Below, piece after piece: positions 8,832-17,951 of a DNA stretch of 64,000 nt. Position numbers and translations under genes: made by a program. Location: positions 186,001-250,000 of the forward strand of contig NZ_JAGETW010000002.1 of the NCBI RefSeq assembly GCF_017571475.1. The letters are read 5' to 3'. Under the pieces are notes generated by a model. The model was not told where the DNA came from, searched no databases, and saw only the letters and a program-made list of their open reading frames with translations. The number at the start of each line of letters is the position of its first letter. Within the stretch, counting starts at the first letter, position 1. Source of the DNA: Thiomicrorhabdus sp. 6S3-12 (GTDB lineage Bacteria; Pseudomonadota; Gammaproteobacteria; Thiomicrospirales; Thiomicrospiraceae).

Positions 8832-9737
8832 TTAAACGACCAGACTGGAAGAGTAGCTGACCGGAGGATTCGAGCCTTCATACTCGACCAGTTCAAACGC
8901 ATCCGGCTGTTCAAGCAAGGCACGAATCAACTGGTTATTCAGTGCGTGTCCCGACTTGTGGGCGTTGAACTCGCCGATCACCGGATGACCAAGCATATAA
9001 AGATCACCGACCGCATCCAGAATCTTGTGGCGGACAAACTCATCCTTGTCGCGCAGACCTTCGGCGTTGACAACGCCTTCATCGCCAAGACCGATTGCAT
9101 TTTTCAGGCTCGCACCCAATCCAAGGTTCTTGGCACGCAGCATATCCATATCTTTCATAAACCCGAAAGTACGCGCACGCGACACTTCTTTGAAATAGGC
9201 TGTCGCAGAAAATTCCAGCGTCATTTTTTCCGCGGTATTTTCAAAGGCCGGATGCGAGAAAGCGATTGAGAAGTTCAGGCGATAACCGTCATAAGGAACG
9301 AATTCCGCCCAACCGCCCTGATCGTTTTCGACGCGAACCGGCTTAAGAATACGCACAAAACGTTTCGGAGCGTCCTGTAGCTGAATACCGGCGGCCTGCA
9401 ACAGGAACACGAAATGCGACGAACTGCCGTCCATAATCGGAACTTCATCCGAACTGATATCAATATAGACGTTATCGATTCCGACGCCGGCCAGTGCGGA
9501 CATCAGGTGTTCAATCGTAGCGATTTTCAATTGTTCATTGACGATCGTGGTACACAAAGTGGTTTCACCGACAATCTGCGGCGACACTTTGAATTCCACG
9601 ACCGGATCCACATCGATTCGGCGGAAAACGATTCCGGTATCCACCGGCGCAGGGCGCAAAGTCATGACCGACTCGTGTCCAGTATGTAGCCCGATGCCCT
9701 TCGCCTTAATCGAATTTACTAAGGTTCTTTGATTCAA
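8832..9737 (-). CDS. lpxC: UDP-3-O-acyl-N-acetylglucosamine deacetylase
   Basis: About 301 residues. Zinc hydrolase that performs the committed step of lipid A synthesis. The HLMSA zinc site (H79 when counted from the TTG at 9743), the HKILDAVGDLYMLG segment (zinc His and Asp) and HKSGHALNN (general-acid His) are all present. There is no ATG: the frame starts with TTG at 9743 or TTG at 9737. I prefer 9737, because ACGAG lies 7 bases upstream; from 9743 it is only one base away. Normally ftsZ lies just upstream; here a 357-base spacer does. The leader is rich in hairpins and a five-codon frame ends at the start site, which may matter because LpxC dosage is tightly set in other bacteria. Confidence 0.96.
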   Translation of the reverse strand: MNQRTLVNSIKAKGIGLHTGHESVMTLRPAPVDTGIVFRRIDVDPVVEFKVSPQIVGETTLCTTIVNEQLKIATIEHLMSALAGVGIDNVYIDISSDEVPIMDGSSSHFVFLLQAAGIQLQDAPKRFVRILKPVRVENDQGGWAEFVPYDGYRLNFSIAFSHPAFENTAEKMTLEFSATAYFKEVSRARTFGFMKDMDMLRAKNLGLGASLKNAIGLGDEGVVNAEGLRDKDEFVRHKILDAVGDLYMLGHPVIGEFNAHKSGHALNNQLIRALLEQPDAFELVEYEGSNPPVSYSSSLVV

Positions 9738-9743
9738 TGTCAA

Positions 9744-10100
9744 ACTCGTTTATTCATTTGTAGGCGCAGTCAAACTGCGCTTGATTAAACCTTCCGCCCA
9801 AGCGTTTTTATTCAACAACGCTTTACTTCTGGGACAGAATACATAAGAACGCTTCTGCGCTCATCCGAAGTTTAATCCTGCTTGGTATATTGGTAATTAT
9901 CAAAATCTGCTTGTTGTCAGGCAGGCTTATATTTAAGCAAAGAGGAATATTATCATAAGTTGACCTCTGCTAAAGCATAAAGCAGAGGCGATTGAGAAAT
10001 CGTTAATAAAACTATCTGGAAAAGCCGCATAATTCGTCAAAGAATGACAGGAGGGTTACAGCCGCTTTTCAATTTGACGATTTGAGAAACTGAAACCGGA
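9744..10100 (-). promoter_or_regulatory. Structured spacer/leader between ftsA and lpxC (the usual ftsZ site)
   Basis: 357 bases without a credible gene and without any recognisable ftsZ remnant (no tail motif, no GTPase fragment). Read on the minus strand it holds three stem-loops: an 8-bp stem at 9964-9988 (CCTCTGCT/AGCAGAGG), a 7-bp stem at 9800-9823 (AAGCGTT/AACGCTT), and a 7-bp stem with a 3-base loop at 9764-9780 (GCGCAGT/ACTGCGC). None has a U-tract, so they are not simple terminators. A five-codon frame (MNKRV, 9757-9740) ends at the lpxC start but has no SD. A possible -35 TTGACG lies at 10035-10040 with a weak GATAGT -10 after 18 bases. Confidence 0.5.
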
Positions 10101-11372
10101 TTAGAAGCTGGAAGATAACCAGTTTTTGAAACGACGGAATCGGTCGGTTGTTCTTTCCAGAAAACTTTCGTGGTCTTCAACGGTGAATTCGTAGCCGGGA
10201 TGATCCAGATCGAAATTCTGCTGCGCATACAGTAACAGACCGATTGCCGTCGAAAGTTCGGAGTGGTTGATCTCGTTGACCAGACCACCGCTCAGGTAAT
10301 CGCTTTTCGGCAAACCGATGCGCACCGGCATATCAAAAATTTCTTCCGCCAAAGGCACGCTGCCGAAAATCATTGAGGAACCGCCGGTAATCACGATTCC
10401 GGCGCCGAACATCTCCTTGGAAAAGCCGTCTTGCTTAAGACGCGCTTCGACGCTTTCATAAATCTCTTCCATACGCGGACGAATCACTTCGGACAACAGG
10501 CGCTGACTTAAGGCAAAAGGCTCGCGTTCGCCGACGCGCTGAACGTCGAATTTGAAATCTTCCTTAATCAGGCTCGGCATGGCGCAGCCGTACTGAACTT
10601 TGATTTTTTCCGCCGAGTCGGTCGGGGTGTTGAAAGCGATGGCCACATCGTTGGTGACATAGTTACCGGCAATCGGCAGAACCGCCGTATATTGCATAGA
10701 GCCATTGCGATAAACCGTAATATCCGTGGTTCCGCCACCAATATCGACGACACAGACGCCCAGCTCTTTTTCGTCTTCGCTGAGAACCGCTTCACTGGCC
10801 GCTAACTGCGCCAGTACCGGCGTACTGTCGTGCAGTCCGGCGGAATGGACGCATTTTTCGATATTACGTACCGCGCTCTGGCTGGCGGTAATAATGTGCG
10901 TTTTGACCTCAAGGCGCTTGCCGGCCATACCGACCGGTTCAAGAATGCCTTCCTGCATATCCAGGGTGAATTCCTGCGGCAGAACATGCAGCATACGCTC
11001 TTCGGACGGCGAATATTTACCGGCATGCGCCTGATCGGTCACGCGCTGAACATCTTCCGGCGAAACTTCGTTATTAATGGTCACGACACCGTGCGAGTTG
11101 ATGCTCTTGATGTGGCCGCCGGTAATCCCAATATAAGCGGAATCCACTTCACAACCAGCAAAATCTTCGGCTTCTTCAATCGCGGTTTTAATCGAGCGTT
11201 TGGTTTCCTCGATATTAATCACCACACCGTTTCGCAGTCCTTTAGTCGGAACAATACTGTATCCGCGAACTTCAATCTGGCCTGGAGAAAGTTCCCCGAT
11301 CACCGCCTTGATTTTTGAGGTTCCGATATCTAAACCGACAATAATATTTGGACTACTTTGCATGTTCGCCAT
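10101..11372 (-). CDS. ftsA: Cell division protein FtsA
   Basis: 423 residues. Actin-like ATPase that tethers FtsZ to the inner membrane and recruits the late divisome. Phosphate-1 motif GLDIGTSKIKAVIG, the phosphate-2 motif VVDIGGGTTDI, and GAGIVITGGSSMI mark the actin fold; the 1C subdomain region carries the SHVEEF-type segment. The last residues (FRRFKNWLSSSF) form the amphipathic membrane helix. The open frame starts at a GTG (11381), but GGAG followed by 8 bases favours the ATG at 11372. It follows ftsQ by 77 bases. The next gene should be ftsZ but is not; ftsZ lies about 36 kb away in the proximal dcw block. Confidence 0.97.
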   Translation of the reverse strand: MANMQSSPNIIVGLDIGTSKIKAVIGELSPGQIEVRGYSIVPTKGLRNGVVINIEETKRSIKTAIEEAEDFAGCEVDSAYIGITGGHIKSINSHGVVTINNEVSPEDVQRVTDQAHAGKYSPSEERMLHVLPQEFTLDMQEGILEPVGMAGKRLEVKTHIITASQSAVRNIEKCVHSAGLHDSTPVLAQLAASEAVLSEDEKELGVCVVDIGGGTTDITVYRNGSMQYTAVLPIAGNYVTNDVAIAFNTPTDSAEKIKVQYGCAMPSLIKEDFKFDVQRVGEREPFALSQRLLSEVIRPRMEEIYESVEARLKQDGFSKEMFGAGIVITGGSSMIFGSVPLAEEIFDMPVRIGLPKSDYLSGGLVNEINHSELSTAIGLLLYAQQNFDLDHPGYEFTVEDHESFLERTTDRFRRFKNWLSSSF

Positions 11373-11449
11373 CCGTGCCACTCCACCCTGCTTTAAGCTT
11401 AAGGTCTAATCTTTCTAATGTTTATATTTCTTTTGTTATTTCGCCATGG

Positions 11450-12211
11450 TTACGGTGTTTTCTTACCGACCACAAAACCATTACTATAGCGTAAATCAAA
11501 GGTCTCTGCGGATTTTATCAGGTCTTGCGATAATTGCTTATAGGCCTGAAAAAAGAGACGCAGTTTACGCTGCCACTGCTCGTCTTCCAGTATCACGCTC
11601 TGACCGCCAGCCAGGTAGATCTGCCAGATTTTGCCCGGTTTGTACGCCAGGCCGACCAGTGCCAGATTATGTTTCTGAAACAGTTCGTTAATTTCGACCC
11701 AGCGCTGCAATACCAACTGGCTGGAATCAAGACTGCCGTCAAGAACTACAAGATCCCGATAGCCTTCGATACTGTAAGGGAAAAACACCTGCCCCTGATG
11801 ATTAATCAAACCGTTTTCGCCCCAACGGGCAACCGGTTTCTGCTCGAACACCTGAACATCCAACTTATCCGGCCAGATCCGGCTGACTTCGGCTTTAACC
11901 ACCCAGTCAAGCTGTGTCAGACGCCCCTGAATCTCGTCGATCGGCACGTCCCAGAAAGAGACACCCAGATAACTTTTTAAAACCCGGTCAATGTCTTCCG
12001 GCCGAACTTCATTCAACTGCGATTGCACCTGATACGAACTGATGCCTTTGGAAAACCAGTGATCTCCGCCTTTATTCGGCAGCATTAACCAGGCACTGAA
12101 GACCAGAGCCAGCGCCGTAACCAGAAGCCAGAAAGCAACCTTGGGTAACTTGGACGGCTCCGCGCCCTGACCTGTTCTTCCCTGCTCGACTTCGGCTTGT
12201 TCTGGAATCAT
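11450..12211 (-). CDS. ftsQ: Cell division protein FtsQ
   Basis: 253 residues. Bitopic inner-membrane scaffold joining early and late divisome proteins (FtsBL, FtsK). Short cytoplasmic tail, one transmembrane helix (about 25-45), a POTRA domain with the NEVRPEDIDRVL...SFWDVPIDEIQGRLTQLDWVVKAEVSRIWPD pattern, then the beta domain with VFEQKPVARWGENGLIN. It lies between ddl (28 bases upstream) and ftsA, the classical order, and is probably translated from an operon starting at or before murC. The AAGGG SD is rather far (about 12 bases) from the ATG. Confidence 0.95.
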   Translation of the reverse strand: MIPEQAEVEQGRTGQGAEPSKLPKVAFWLLVTALALVFSAWLMLPNKGGDHWFSKGISSYQVQSQLNEVRPEDIDRVLKSYLGVSFWDVPIDEIQGRLTQLDWVVKAEVSRIWPDKLDVQVFEQKPVARWGENGLINHQGQVFFPYSIEGYRDLVVLDGSLDSSQLVLQRWVEINELFQKHNLALVGLAYKPGKIWQIYLAGGQSVILEDEQWQRKLRLFFQAYKQLSQDLIKSAETFDLRYSNGFVVGKKTP

Positions 12212-12239
12212 AAAAGCGGATACCCTTTTAAAAGCTAAG

Positions 12240-13157
12240 CTATTTCGCGCACTGCAGAATACGTTTTACCAACTGCTGGAAATCGATACTCTGCGCCTTC
12301 GCCGCCATCGGCACCAGACTATGATCGGTCATTCCCGGCACGGAGTTCAATTCGATCAGCCACGGCTGGTTATTTTCATCCAGCATCAGGTCGACGCGCC
12401 CCCAAGTGTCGGAGCCGACAACAGAAAACGCCTGGAGAACGATTTTTTGGATCGATTCCGTCAAAGCGGAATCCAGCTCCGCCGGACAAAGATATTGTGT
12501 ATCGTTGGACTGATATTTTGCTTCGAAATCGTAAAAGACATTGTTGGTCTTTAACTCGATTAACGGCAAAGCTTCACCGTCAAGAACCGCACAGGTAAAT
12601 TCACGGCCGGTAATCCATTGTTCGATCAGTACTTCTTTATCGAATTTCTGCGCTTCATCGACCGCCGCCTGCAACTGCTGCATTGAATCGACTTTCTGCA
12701 TTCCAATGCTCGATCCCTCATGAACCGGCTTGACGATCACCGGGAACTGCAGCGGAAAGTTCTCAGTATTCAGTGGTCTATGCTCGTTTACCCAGACAAA
12801 GTTCGGTGTCGGCAGATCTGCACCGCGCCACAGCCATTTAGTGCGCAATTTATCCATGGCAATTGCGGAAGCCGCCATTCGGCTGCCGGTAAAAGGCATT
12901 TTCAAATCTTCAAGAATGGCCTGAACCGTACCGTCTTCGCCCCAGCGCCCGTGCAGAGCGATAAAGGCAACGTCATATTCGCTGGCGACTTGCTGCAGCT
13001 GCGACAGACTGGAAACGTCAATCCCCGTGGCGTCGATTCCCTGCGCTTGCAAGGCTTCGGTTACCGCCTGACCGCTGCGCAGCGAAATTTCTCTTTCCGC
13101 AGCGACGCCGCCCATTAAGACGGCAACTTTACTTTGTTCATTTAACTCGAATAACAC
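12240..13157 (-). CDS. ddl: D-alanine--D-alanine ligase (DdlB type)
   Basis: 305 residues from a GTG at 13157; the open frame reaches a TTG at 13163, but AGGGA spaced 6 bases from the GTG supports the former. ATP-grasp enzyme that makes the D-Ala-D-Ala added by MurF. Motifs: VLMGGVAAEREISLRSG at the N-terminus, ALHGRWGEDG, the KPVHEGSSIGMQKV loop, and the C-terminal GRVDLMLDENNQPWLIELNSVPGMT metal/ATP site. It follows murC by about 50 bases; the murB that normally separates the two is absent. Confidence 0.96.
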   Translation of the reverse strand: MLFELNEQSKVAVLMGGVAAEREISLRSGQAVTEALQAQGIDATGIDVSSLSQLQQVASEYDVAFIALHGRWGEDGTVQAILEDLKMPFTGSRMAASAIAMDKLRTKWLWRGADLPTPNFVWVNEHRPLNTENFPLQFPVIVKPVHEGSSIGMQKVDSMQQLQAAVDEAQKFDKEVLIEQWITGREFTCAVLDGEALPLIELKTNNVFYDFEAKYQSNDTQYLCPAELDSALTESIQKIVLQAFSVVGSDTWGRVDLMLDENNQPWLIELNSVPGMTDHSLVPMAAKAQSIDFQQLVKRILQCAK

Positions 13158-13206
13158 TCTCAATCCCTTGTTTTATTCTTATCGCGACGGTTCCGCTGGA
13201 AACTTT

Positions 13207-14595
13207 CTAACTCTGGACGTTATCCGCCCATTTTTTCGCCAACTGCCCGATATCACCGGCGCCCATCACCAGCAACAGATCGTCGTCGGTTAGCACTTCC
13301 GAGCAAAGCGTATCGAGTTCGTCGAGACTTTCGGCATAGATTCCATGCCCGCCACGGGTACGCAATGCCTGCAAAAGCGCTTTGGAATCGAAGTTTGCCA
13401 GCGGCTTTTCACCAGCCGGATAAACCTCGCTCAAGATCACCAGATCGGCCATCAGCAATGCCTGTACAAAATCATCGAACAGATCGCGTGTGCGGCTGTA
13501 GCGGTGCGGCTGGAAAAGCAGAACCAGACGTTTATCTTCAAAAGCGTTACGCGCGGTCTGCAACGTCGCCTTTAATTCCGTCGGATGGTGTCCGTAGTCA
13601 TCGACCAGTGTGACCTTGTGACCGCCGATCGCGCGCTGCGGATAGACTTCAAAGCGGCGCCCCACTCCGGCAAACTCCTGCAATGCCTGCTGAATAGACG
13701 AAAAATCAACATCCAGTTCGAGCGCGACGCATATTGCGGCCAAGGCGTTCAGAACATTATGTTCGCCCGGAATATTCAGACACACCGGCAGCAGCGTTTC
13801 CTGATCGGGAAGTTTGACGTCAAAGCGCATGGTCATGCCGTCCGCACGGACATTTACCGCACGGATATCGGCATCTTCGCTAAAACCGTAACTGACGAAT
13901 TTACGACTGATTTTCGGCAGGATTTCGCGGATATTGTCGTCGTCCAGACAGACGATGACCTTGCCATAAAACGGCAGACGCTGAATGAATTCGATAAAGG
14001 TGTTTTCCAGATTGCGGTAATCACCTTGATAGGTTTCCATGTGATCCTGATCGATATTGGTAATCACCGAAAGCATCGGCGTCAGATGCAGGAAAGAAGC
14101 GTCGGATTCGTCTGCTTCGGCAACCAGATACTGGCTGGCGCCGAGACGGGCATTGGAGCCGATCTGATTAAGCTTTCCGCCGATCACATACGTCGGGTCG
14201 ATACCGCCCTGCGTCAATACCGCGGCAGTCAGGCTGGTGGTCGTGGTTTTCCCGTGGGTTCCGGCAATCGCGATACCAAAACGCACTCGCATCAGCTCCG
14301 CCAGCATTTCGGCACGAGGGATCACCGGAATACGCGCTTCACGAGCCCATTCGACCTCGGGATTATCCTTGCCTATCGCTGTCGAGACGACAACCACATC
14401 GGAATGTTTGACATGCTCGGCATTGTGCCCGATCTGTATCAGGGCGCCTAAGGAGATAAGATGCTCAACTGTGGCATTCTTACGAATATCGGAACCGCTG
14501 ACGGTATAGCCTAAATTCAGACAAACTTCAGCAATGCCGGCCATGCCGACGCCGCCGATTCCGACAAAATGAATCTGTTTAACTTGTTCTTTCAT
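13207..14595 (-). CDS. murC: UDP-N-acetylmuramate--L-alanine ligase
   Basis: 462 residues. First of the Mur ligases, adding L-Ala to UDP-MurNAc. N-terminal Rossmann glycine motif HFVGIGGVGMAGIAE, ATP loop GTHGKTTTT at 112-120, the central DESDASFLHLTP region, and the C-terminal VDDYGHHPTE and FQPHRYSRTR. Here it opens the distal dcw block instead of following murG. Upstream 145 bases separate it from the ABC permease of the efflux operon; they contain a TATGAT -10-like box near 14637 without a good -35, so its promoter is not settled. FtsQ, FtsA and Ddl probably depend on the same transcript. Confidence 0.97.
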   Translation of the reverse strand: MKEQVKQIHFVGIGGVGMAGIAEVCLNLGYTVSGSDIRKNATVEHLISLGALIQIGHNAEHVKHSDVVVVSTAIGKDNPEVEWAREARIPVIPRAEMLAELMRVRFGIAIAGTHGKTTTTSLTAAVLTQGGIDPTYVIGGKLNQIGSNARLGASQYLVAEADESDASFLHLTPMLSVITNIDQDHMETYQGDYRNLENTFIEFIQRLPFYGKVIVCLDDDNIREILPKISRKFVSYGFSEDADIRAVNVRADGMTMRFDVKLPDQETLLPVCLNIPGEHNVLNALAAICVALELDVDFSSIQQALQEFAGVGRRFEVYPQRAIGGHKVTLVDDYGHHPTELKATLQTARNAFEDKRLVLLFQPHRYSRTRDLFDDFVQALLMADLVILSEVYPAGEKPLANFDSKALLQALRTRGGHGIYAESLDELDTLCSEVLTDDDLLLVMGAGDIGQLAKKWADNVQS

Positions 14596-14740
14596 TCCCG
14601 AAAAGATCTATTTCCAAAACTCTATCTGCGCATATCATACAATGCCCCGCAGAGGAATTTGAGATTTTCCCTCTACTTTATATGCGTTTATTTGTGCTTT
14701 TAGAGTTTTCTCTCTCCTTGTTGCAAAATCCTGTAAACGC

Positions 14741-15946
14741 CTACTCGTGCCGTAAAGCGTCGATCGGGTTAAGGCGCGCCGCATTTCGCGCCGGAAAATA
14801 TCCGAACAGCACGCCCACCATCGCCGAAAAGACAAACGCCAAAGCGATAATGCTGTAATCAAGCATAAAGGGAATGCCCATCAGAGCGCTGCCGACGGAG
14901 GACGCCAGCAAGGCGAGCAGAATTCCGATTATTCCGCCCAGAGACGACAGCACCACCGCCTCGACCAGAAACTGCAGCAGAACTTCCTTCTCCAAAGCCC
15001 CGATCGCCATGCGTATGCCGATTTCACGCGTTCGTTCAGTCACCGAGACCAGCATGATATTCATAATCCCGATGCCGCCGACAATCAGACTGACCGCCGC
15101 CACAGCTCCCAACAGCATGGTCATTACTTTGGTGGTTCCGGTCAGAGTATTGGTTATCTCCCGGGTGTCCATAACCGAGAAATCGTTCTTTTCGTTGTCG
15201 CTCAAGTGACGTCGATCACGCAACAGCATAGTAATTGCGCGGTTCACCACATCGGTATCGATATTGGGTTTCACCGAAATGCGGATCATGCTGACATCCT
15301 GATTACCGCTCAATCGACGTTGAACCGTTTTGATCGGCATAATAATCGTATCGTCCTGATCACTGCCCATCATCGACTGCCCTTTGCTTTTCAACAGCCC
15401 GATCACCTCACAGGAAAAACTGCCCAAACGCAGCTTTTTACCCAAAACATCTTCTCCGCTGAGCAGCTCTTTGGCGATGGTATTACCGATTACGCAACGG
15501 TTTTTGCCGGACTTGAGTTCGCTGTCGGAAAATTTGCGCCCCGCAGCCAGCTCCCAGTTCCCGGTAATAAAGTAGTCGTTATTGCTGCCGACAACCGAAC
15601 TGGACCAGTTTTCATTGCCGTAAACAGCGGTTACGGATGCATTGGCCGTCGGCGCCACGGCAACAATCGACGCCACCTGCTGACGAATGGCTTCGGCATC
15701 CTCCAGATTGAAGCTTTTCCCGCCGGAACGCTGACCAGGCCCCATACGCTGCCCGGGACGCACCATCAGCAGATTGCTGCCGAGGCCGGAAATTTCCGCC
15801 GCCACCTGAGCGGTCGCACCGTTCCCCAGAGTCACCATGGTAATGACCGCCGCGACCCCGATAATAATCCCCAGCATGGTCAAAATAGAGCGCATAAGAT
15901 TGCGTCGAATCTCTCGCACGGCCAGTAGAAATGCATTCCAGATCAT
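14741..15946 (-). CDS. ABC transporter permease, MacB/FtsX family
   Basis: 401 residues: one N-terminal transmembrane helix (about 15-45), a large periplasmic MacB-type domain, and three C-terminal helices (FtsX domain with VGGIGIMNIMLVSVTERTREIGIRMAIGA). Unlike E. coli MacB the ATPase is a separate gene, whose stop overlaps this start as ATGA. With the membrane-fusion protein and outer-membrane factor upstream it should form a tripartite pump moving macrolides, lipopeptides, siderophores or haem-like compounds from the periplasm; the cargo cannot be read from sequence. It is the last gene of the operon. Confidence 0.92.
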   Translation of the reverse strand: MIWNAFLLAVREIRRNLMRSILTMLGIIIGVAAVITMVTLGNGATAQVAAEISGLGSNLLMVRPGQRMGPGQRSGGKSFNLEDAEAIRQQVASIVAVAPTANASVTAVYGNENWSSSVVGSNNDYFITGNWELAAGRKFSDSELKSGKNRCVIGNTIAKELLSGEDVLGKKLRLGSFSCEVIGLLKSKGQSMMGSDQDDTIIMPIKTVQRRLSGNQDVSMIRISVKPNIDTDVVNRAITMLLRDRRHLSDNEKNDFSVMDTREITNTLTGTTKVMTMLLGAVAAVSLIVGGIGIMNIMLVSVTERTREIGIRMAIGALEKEVLLQFLVEAVVLSSLGGIIGILLALLASSVGSALMGIPFMLDYSIIALAFVFSAMVGVLFGYFPARNAARLNPIDALRHE

Positions 15947-16653
15947 TGCTTCGCCTCCTGATATTGATCGCGTTCGACCTTGCCGTCAACGAAGTGAATC
16001 AAGCGATTGGCGTAGGCAGCCATCTCCGGCTCATGCGTCACCATCAGAACGGTAATCCCCAGATCGGAATTAAGCCGACTGAGCAGCGCCATAATCTCTT
16101 CACTGCGCGCCGTATCCAGATTCCCGGTCGGTTCGTCGGCCAGCAGAACTTTAGGATTGGTCACCAGTGCCCGGGCAATCGCCACCCTCTGTTGCTGACC
16201 GCCCGAAAGCTCTCCCGGCGCGTGATCTTCCCAACCTTGCAGGCCGACCAGTTCCAGCGCCTTGCGCGCCGCCGCATGTCTTTCACTGCGCTTTAAACCA
16301 CGATACACCAAAGGCAGCTCGACATTTTCCAGCGCCGAGGTTCGGGCCAGCAGGTTAAACCCCTGAAACACAAAACCGAGGTAGTTGCGTCTTAAAAGCG
16401 CACGTTGGTCGCGGTTCAACGTTTCCACATGAACGCCGTGAAACAGATACTCTCCGGAGGTCGGCGTATCCAGACAGCCAAGAACATTCATTACCGTCGA
16501 TTTGCCCGAACCGCTCGGCCCCATAATAGCGACAAACTCACCCTGATGAATCTGAAAATCGACCCCTTTCAGAGCCAGAAACTCCGACCCGCCCTTACCG
16601 TAGGCTTTGACAACCCCTTTGAATTCAATCAGAGGCGCTTCCCGAGATTTCAT
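15943..16653 (-). CDS. ABC transporter ATP-binding protein, MacB/LolD type
   Basis: 236 residues. Walker A GPSGSGKST, Q-loop FVFQGFNLL, signature LSGGQQQRVAIARAL, Walker B LLADEPTGNLD and the H-loop VTHEP are all intact, so it should be active. The subfamily signs (GEFVAIMGPSGSGKSTVMNVLG, DEPTGNLD) fit the MacB/LolD group that drives mechanotransmission rather than classical import. The start ATG overlaps the membrane-fusion gene by 4 bases and the stop overlaps the permease start by 4 bases, which indicates translational coupling. Confidence 0.94.
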   Translation of the reverse strand: MKSREAPLIEFKGVVKAYGKGGSEFLALKGVDFQIHQGEFVAIMGPSGSGKSTVMNVLGCLDTPTSGEYLFHGVHVETLNRDQRALLRRNYLGFVFQGFNLLARTSALENVELPLVYRGLKRSERHAAARKALELVGLQGWEDHAPGELSGGQQQRVAIARALVTNPKVLLADEPTGNLDTARSEEIMALLSRLNSDLGITVLMVTHEPEMAAYANRLIHFVDGKVERDQYQEAKQ

Positions 16654-17951
16654 TGCAAAGGCACCTCGACACCGACAATCAGCTCATCTCCTTCCGCAAG
16701 TTCCCCTTCCAGCACTTCAACCATTCGCCCGCTGCTTTCGCCGGTCTTGACCAACAGTGCTTCAGGCAGCCCTTGATTCAGGCGCCATACCCGCTGATAA
16801 CCCTGCGGAACCGACTCTTTTTTCACTGTCATATTGCTGCGACTGCGTGGACGCGGCATTAAGGAATCCAGCACGCTTTTATCCTGAACTTCCTGACCGT
16901 TGCCAAGCAACTCCGGCGTAAACCGAGTCGCGGCGATCGGAATCATCAAGGTGTTCAGACGTTCCTTGACCAGAATATCCGAGGTCGCCGTCATGCCCGG
17001 GCGTAGTTTCAAATCCGGATTATCGACTTCAAGCAAAGTCGTATAAGTCACCACGCCGTCGGTGCTTTCGGAACCGAAGCGAACCTGTTTAATGGTCGCC
17101 GGAAATTTCTGATTCGGGTAGGCATCGACGGTAAAACTCGCTCTTTGCCCGGCATCCACCAGACCAACATCCGCTTCGTCCACATCCACCTGCAATTCCA
17201 TCTTGGTTAAATCTTCGGCCAGGGTGAAAAGCACCGGCGCGGTCATGGAAGCCGCTACCGTCTGACCGACCTCTATCGAACGGATCAGCACGATTCCGTT
17301 GATCGGCGACACAATTGCGGATTTTTTGATATCGGTCAGATACTGTTCAAGACTGGCCTTAGCCTGCTCCACCTGAGCGGCGGCGGTTTGCGTTGCCGCC
17401 CGGGCGCGCTGCATACTGGCCTGCGCAGCCAGCAAATCTGCCTGCGACGGTAGTTTACCGGCACTCATTTTACGGATATTTTGCAGGCGCTGATATTGAG
17501 CTTCCGCCTCTTGAAGCGTCGCCTGAGCCTCAAGAACACCGGCTTCGGCAACTTTAAGAGACGCTTTCGACTGCAGCACCTGGGCTTGCAGTTTATCGGT
17601 ATTCAATTTCGCCAACAGCTGACCCACTTCGACCCGGTCGTTATAGTCGACCAGAACTTCATCAATCTTCCCGGATAATTCACTGCCCACTTCGACCTCA
17701 TTGGTAGGTTGTAAAGTTCCGGTCGCCGAAACCGTCACCCGAATATCGCCCTTAGAGGCCTTCCCGAGTTCGTATATCGGCTGACCGCTCGTCGGCGTAC
17801 TTTGCACATAGAGCCAAAAGCCATACACAACCGCTGCCGCGAACAAAACCGTAAGCGCCCAACGCCATTTTTTCGACTTGGTTGTACGATCCAACTGCAG
17901 CTCCTGCTTCAGACGTTCCGTATCATTACTGGCTTGATTATCGTTTTGCAT
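16650..17951 (-). CDS. Membrane-fusion (periplasmic adaptor) protein, MacA/HlyD family
   Basis: 433 residues. Cytoplasmic N-tail, one membrane anchor (about 29-49), barrel-sandwich/lipoyl halves (VGSELSGKIDEVLVDYNDRVEVGQLLAKLN and AIVSPINGIVLIRSIEVGQTV), a long alpha-hairpin rich in Ala/Gln/Glu between them, then beta-barrel segments (LEVDNPDLKLRPGMTATSDI). It joins the inner-membrane ABC pump to the outer-membrane factor. Its start lies inside the last 14 bases of the outer-membrane factor gene. The tail around residues 360-385 has an Arg/Ser-rich insert. Family firm, cargo unknown. Confidence 0.93.
   Translation of the reverse strand: MQNDNQASNDTERLKQELQLDRTTKSKKWRWALTVLFAAAVVYGFWLYVQSTPTSGQPIYELGKASKGDIRVTVSATGTLQPTNEVEVGSELSGKIDEVLVDYNDRVEVGQLLAKLNTDKLQAQVLQSKASLKVAEAGVLEAQATLQEAEAQYQRLQNIRKMSAGKLPSQADLLAAQASMQRARAATQTAAAQVEQAKASLEQYLTDIKKSAIVSPINGIVLIRSIEVGQTVAASMTAPVLFTLAEDLTKMELQVDVDEADVGLVDAGQRASFTVDAYPNQKFPATIKQVRFGSESTDGVVTYTTLLEVDNPDLKLRPGMTATSDILVKERLNTLMIPIAATRFTPELLGNGQEVQDKSVLDSLMPRPRSRSNMTVKKESVPQGYQRVWRLNQGLPEALLVKTGESSGRMVEVLEGELAEGDELIVGVEVPLQ

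Noticed and set aside
9964-9988. Terminator of ftsA
   Set aside because: Good 8-bp stem but no U-tract on either strand, so it was kept only as a leader hairpin.
9744-10100. ftsZ remnant at its usual place
   Set aside because: No FtsZ motif in any frame on the minus strand; treated as a clean absence.
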